A DNA stretch of 20,170 bases. Source: a virus. Shown here piece by piece: positions 20,096 through 20,170 of the stretch; the first letter of the stretch is position 1; the number at the start of each line of letters is the position of its first letter. The notes beneath the pieces were generated by a model. It did no database searches. It was not told the DNA's origin and saw only the letters and a program-made list of their open reading frames with translations. The stretch covers positions 1 to 20,170 of the IMG/VR virus record IMGVR_UViG_3300036832_001011. One strand, 5' to 3'. Both the position numbers and the translations under genes were made by a program.

Positions 20096-20170
20096 TCAGA
20101 CCCGGTCGGGCTTGCCGTAGAACTGAGCCGACCCGTAGGTGTAGAGGTCGCCGCCGTCGCTCAAGAGCCA
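20096..20170 (-). CDS. C-terminal fragment of a tail protein, 5' cut by window edge
   Basis: Minus-strand frame open from 20170 to a stop at 20096 reads 24 residues (WLLSDGGDLYTYGSAQFYGK, then PDRV). The frame phase matches the gene cut at base 1, so the two could be one gene of a circular genome. If not, it is the end of an unrelated gene. The short Gly/Tyr-rich sequence does not allow a family call by itself. Confidence 0.55.
   Translation of the reverse strand, partial: WLLSDGGDLYTYGSAQFYGKPDRV

Noticed and set aside
1-20170. CRISPR arrays, tRNA/rRNA genes, insertion sequences
   Set aside because: No regular spacer-repeat array, no cloverleaf or CCA-end pattern, no transposase and no IS-like terminal repeats seen on reading.

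Overview
The window reads as a compact temperate siphophage (or excised prophage) of a high-GC, probably actinobacterial, host. Nearly all genes lie on the minus strand and run leftward. They form the classic HK97-type order: HNH, terminase, portal, prohead protease, major capsid protein, connectors, major tail protein, frameshifted tail chaperones, tape measure, distal tail, tail-tip proteins and fibre. The actinobacterial assignment rests on GC content, heavy GTG start use, leaderless-looking promoters and the style of the structural proteins. It is an inference.

Layout. (1) 16416-17658: a two-gene rightward lysogeny module, a short XRE-type repressor and a XerC/D-sized tyrosine integrase. 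(2) 16415 down to 12267: a leftward early operon of ten genes joined by nine consecutive 4-bp stop/start overlaps. It holds an excisionase/Cro-like HTH protein, an MT-A70 adenine methyltransferase, an unknown 180-aa protein, a putative ssDNA-annealing protein, a winged-HTH replication initiator carrying iterons and a DnaA box, and several tiny proteins with half zinc-finger motifs. (3) 12248 to 9879: a small basic protein, HNH endonuclease, a terminator plus palindrome, and the small and large terminase subunits. (4) 9660-9824: a lone rightward 54-aa gene, moron-like, inside the leftward late region. (5) 9605 to 3805: portal, protease, capsid, connector, tail terminator, major tail protein, a 30-aa membrane peptide, a gp10-like protein, and tail chaperones made by a programmed -1 frameshift. 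(6) 3805 to 1: a short tape measure, distal tail protein and a tail-tip protein. (7) 20170 down to 17767: the end of a tail protein, a 115-aa tail adaptor, a collagen/pectate-lyase fibre, and two tiny membrane proteins.

The open reading frame cut by base 1 and the one cut by base 20170 are on the same strand and join in frame, giving a plausible 448-aa protein. With the complete module set and the gene order, this suggests the window is an entire circularly represented genome of about 20.2 kb. If so, it has no recognisable endolysin, helicase, primase or polymerase. It must lean on the host for replication and use an unrecognised lysis strategy.

Regulation appears minimal. Two divergent promoters sit back to back with their -35 boxes in the two arms of one inverted repeat, and both transcripts would start at or next to the ATG. 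Almost all remaining leftward genes are packed for translational coupling.
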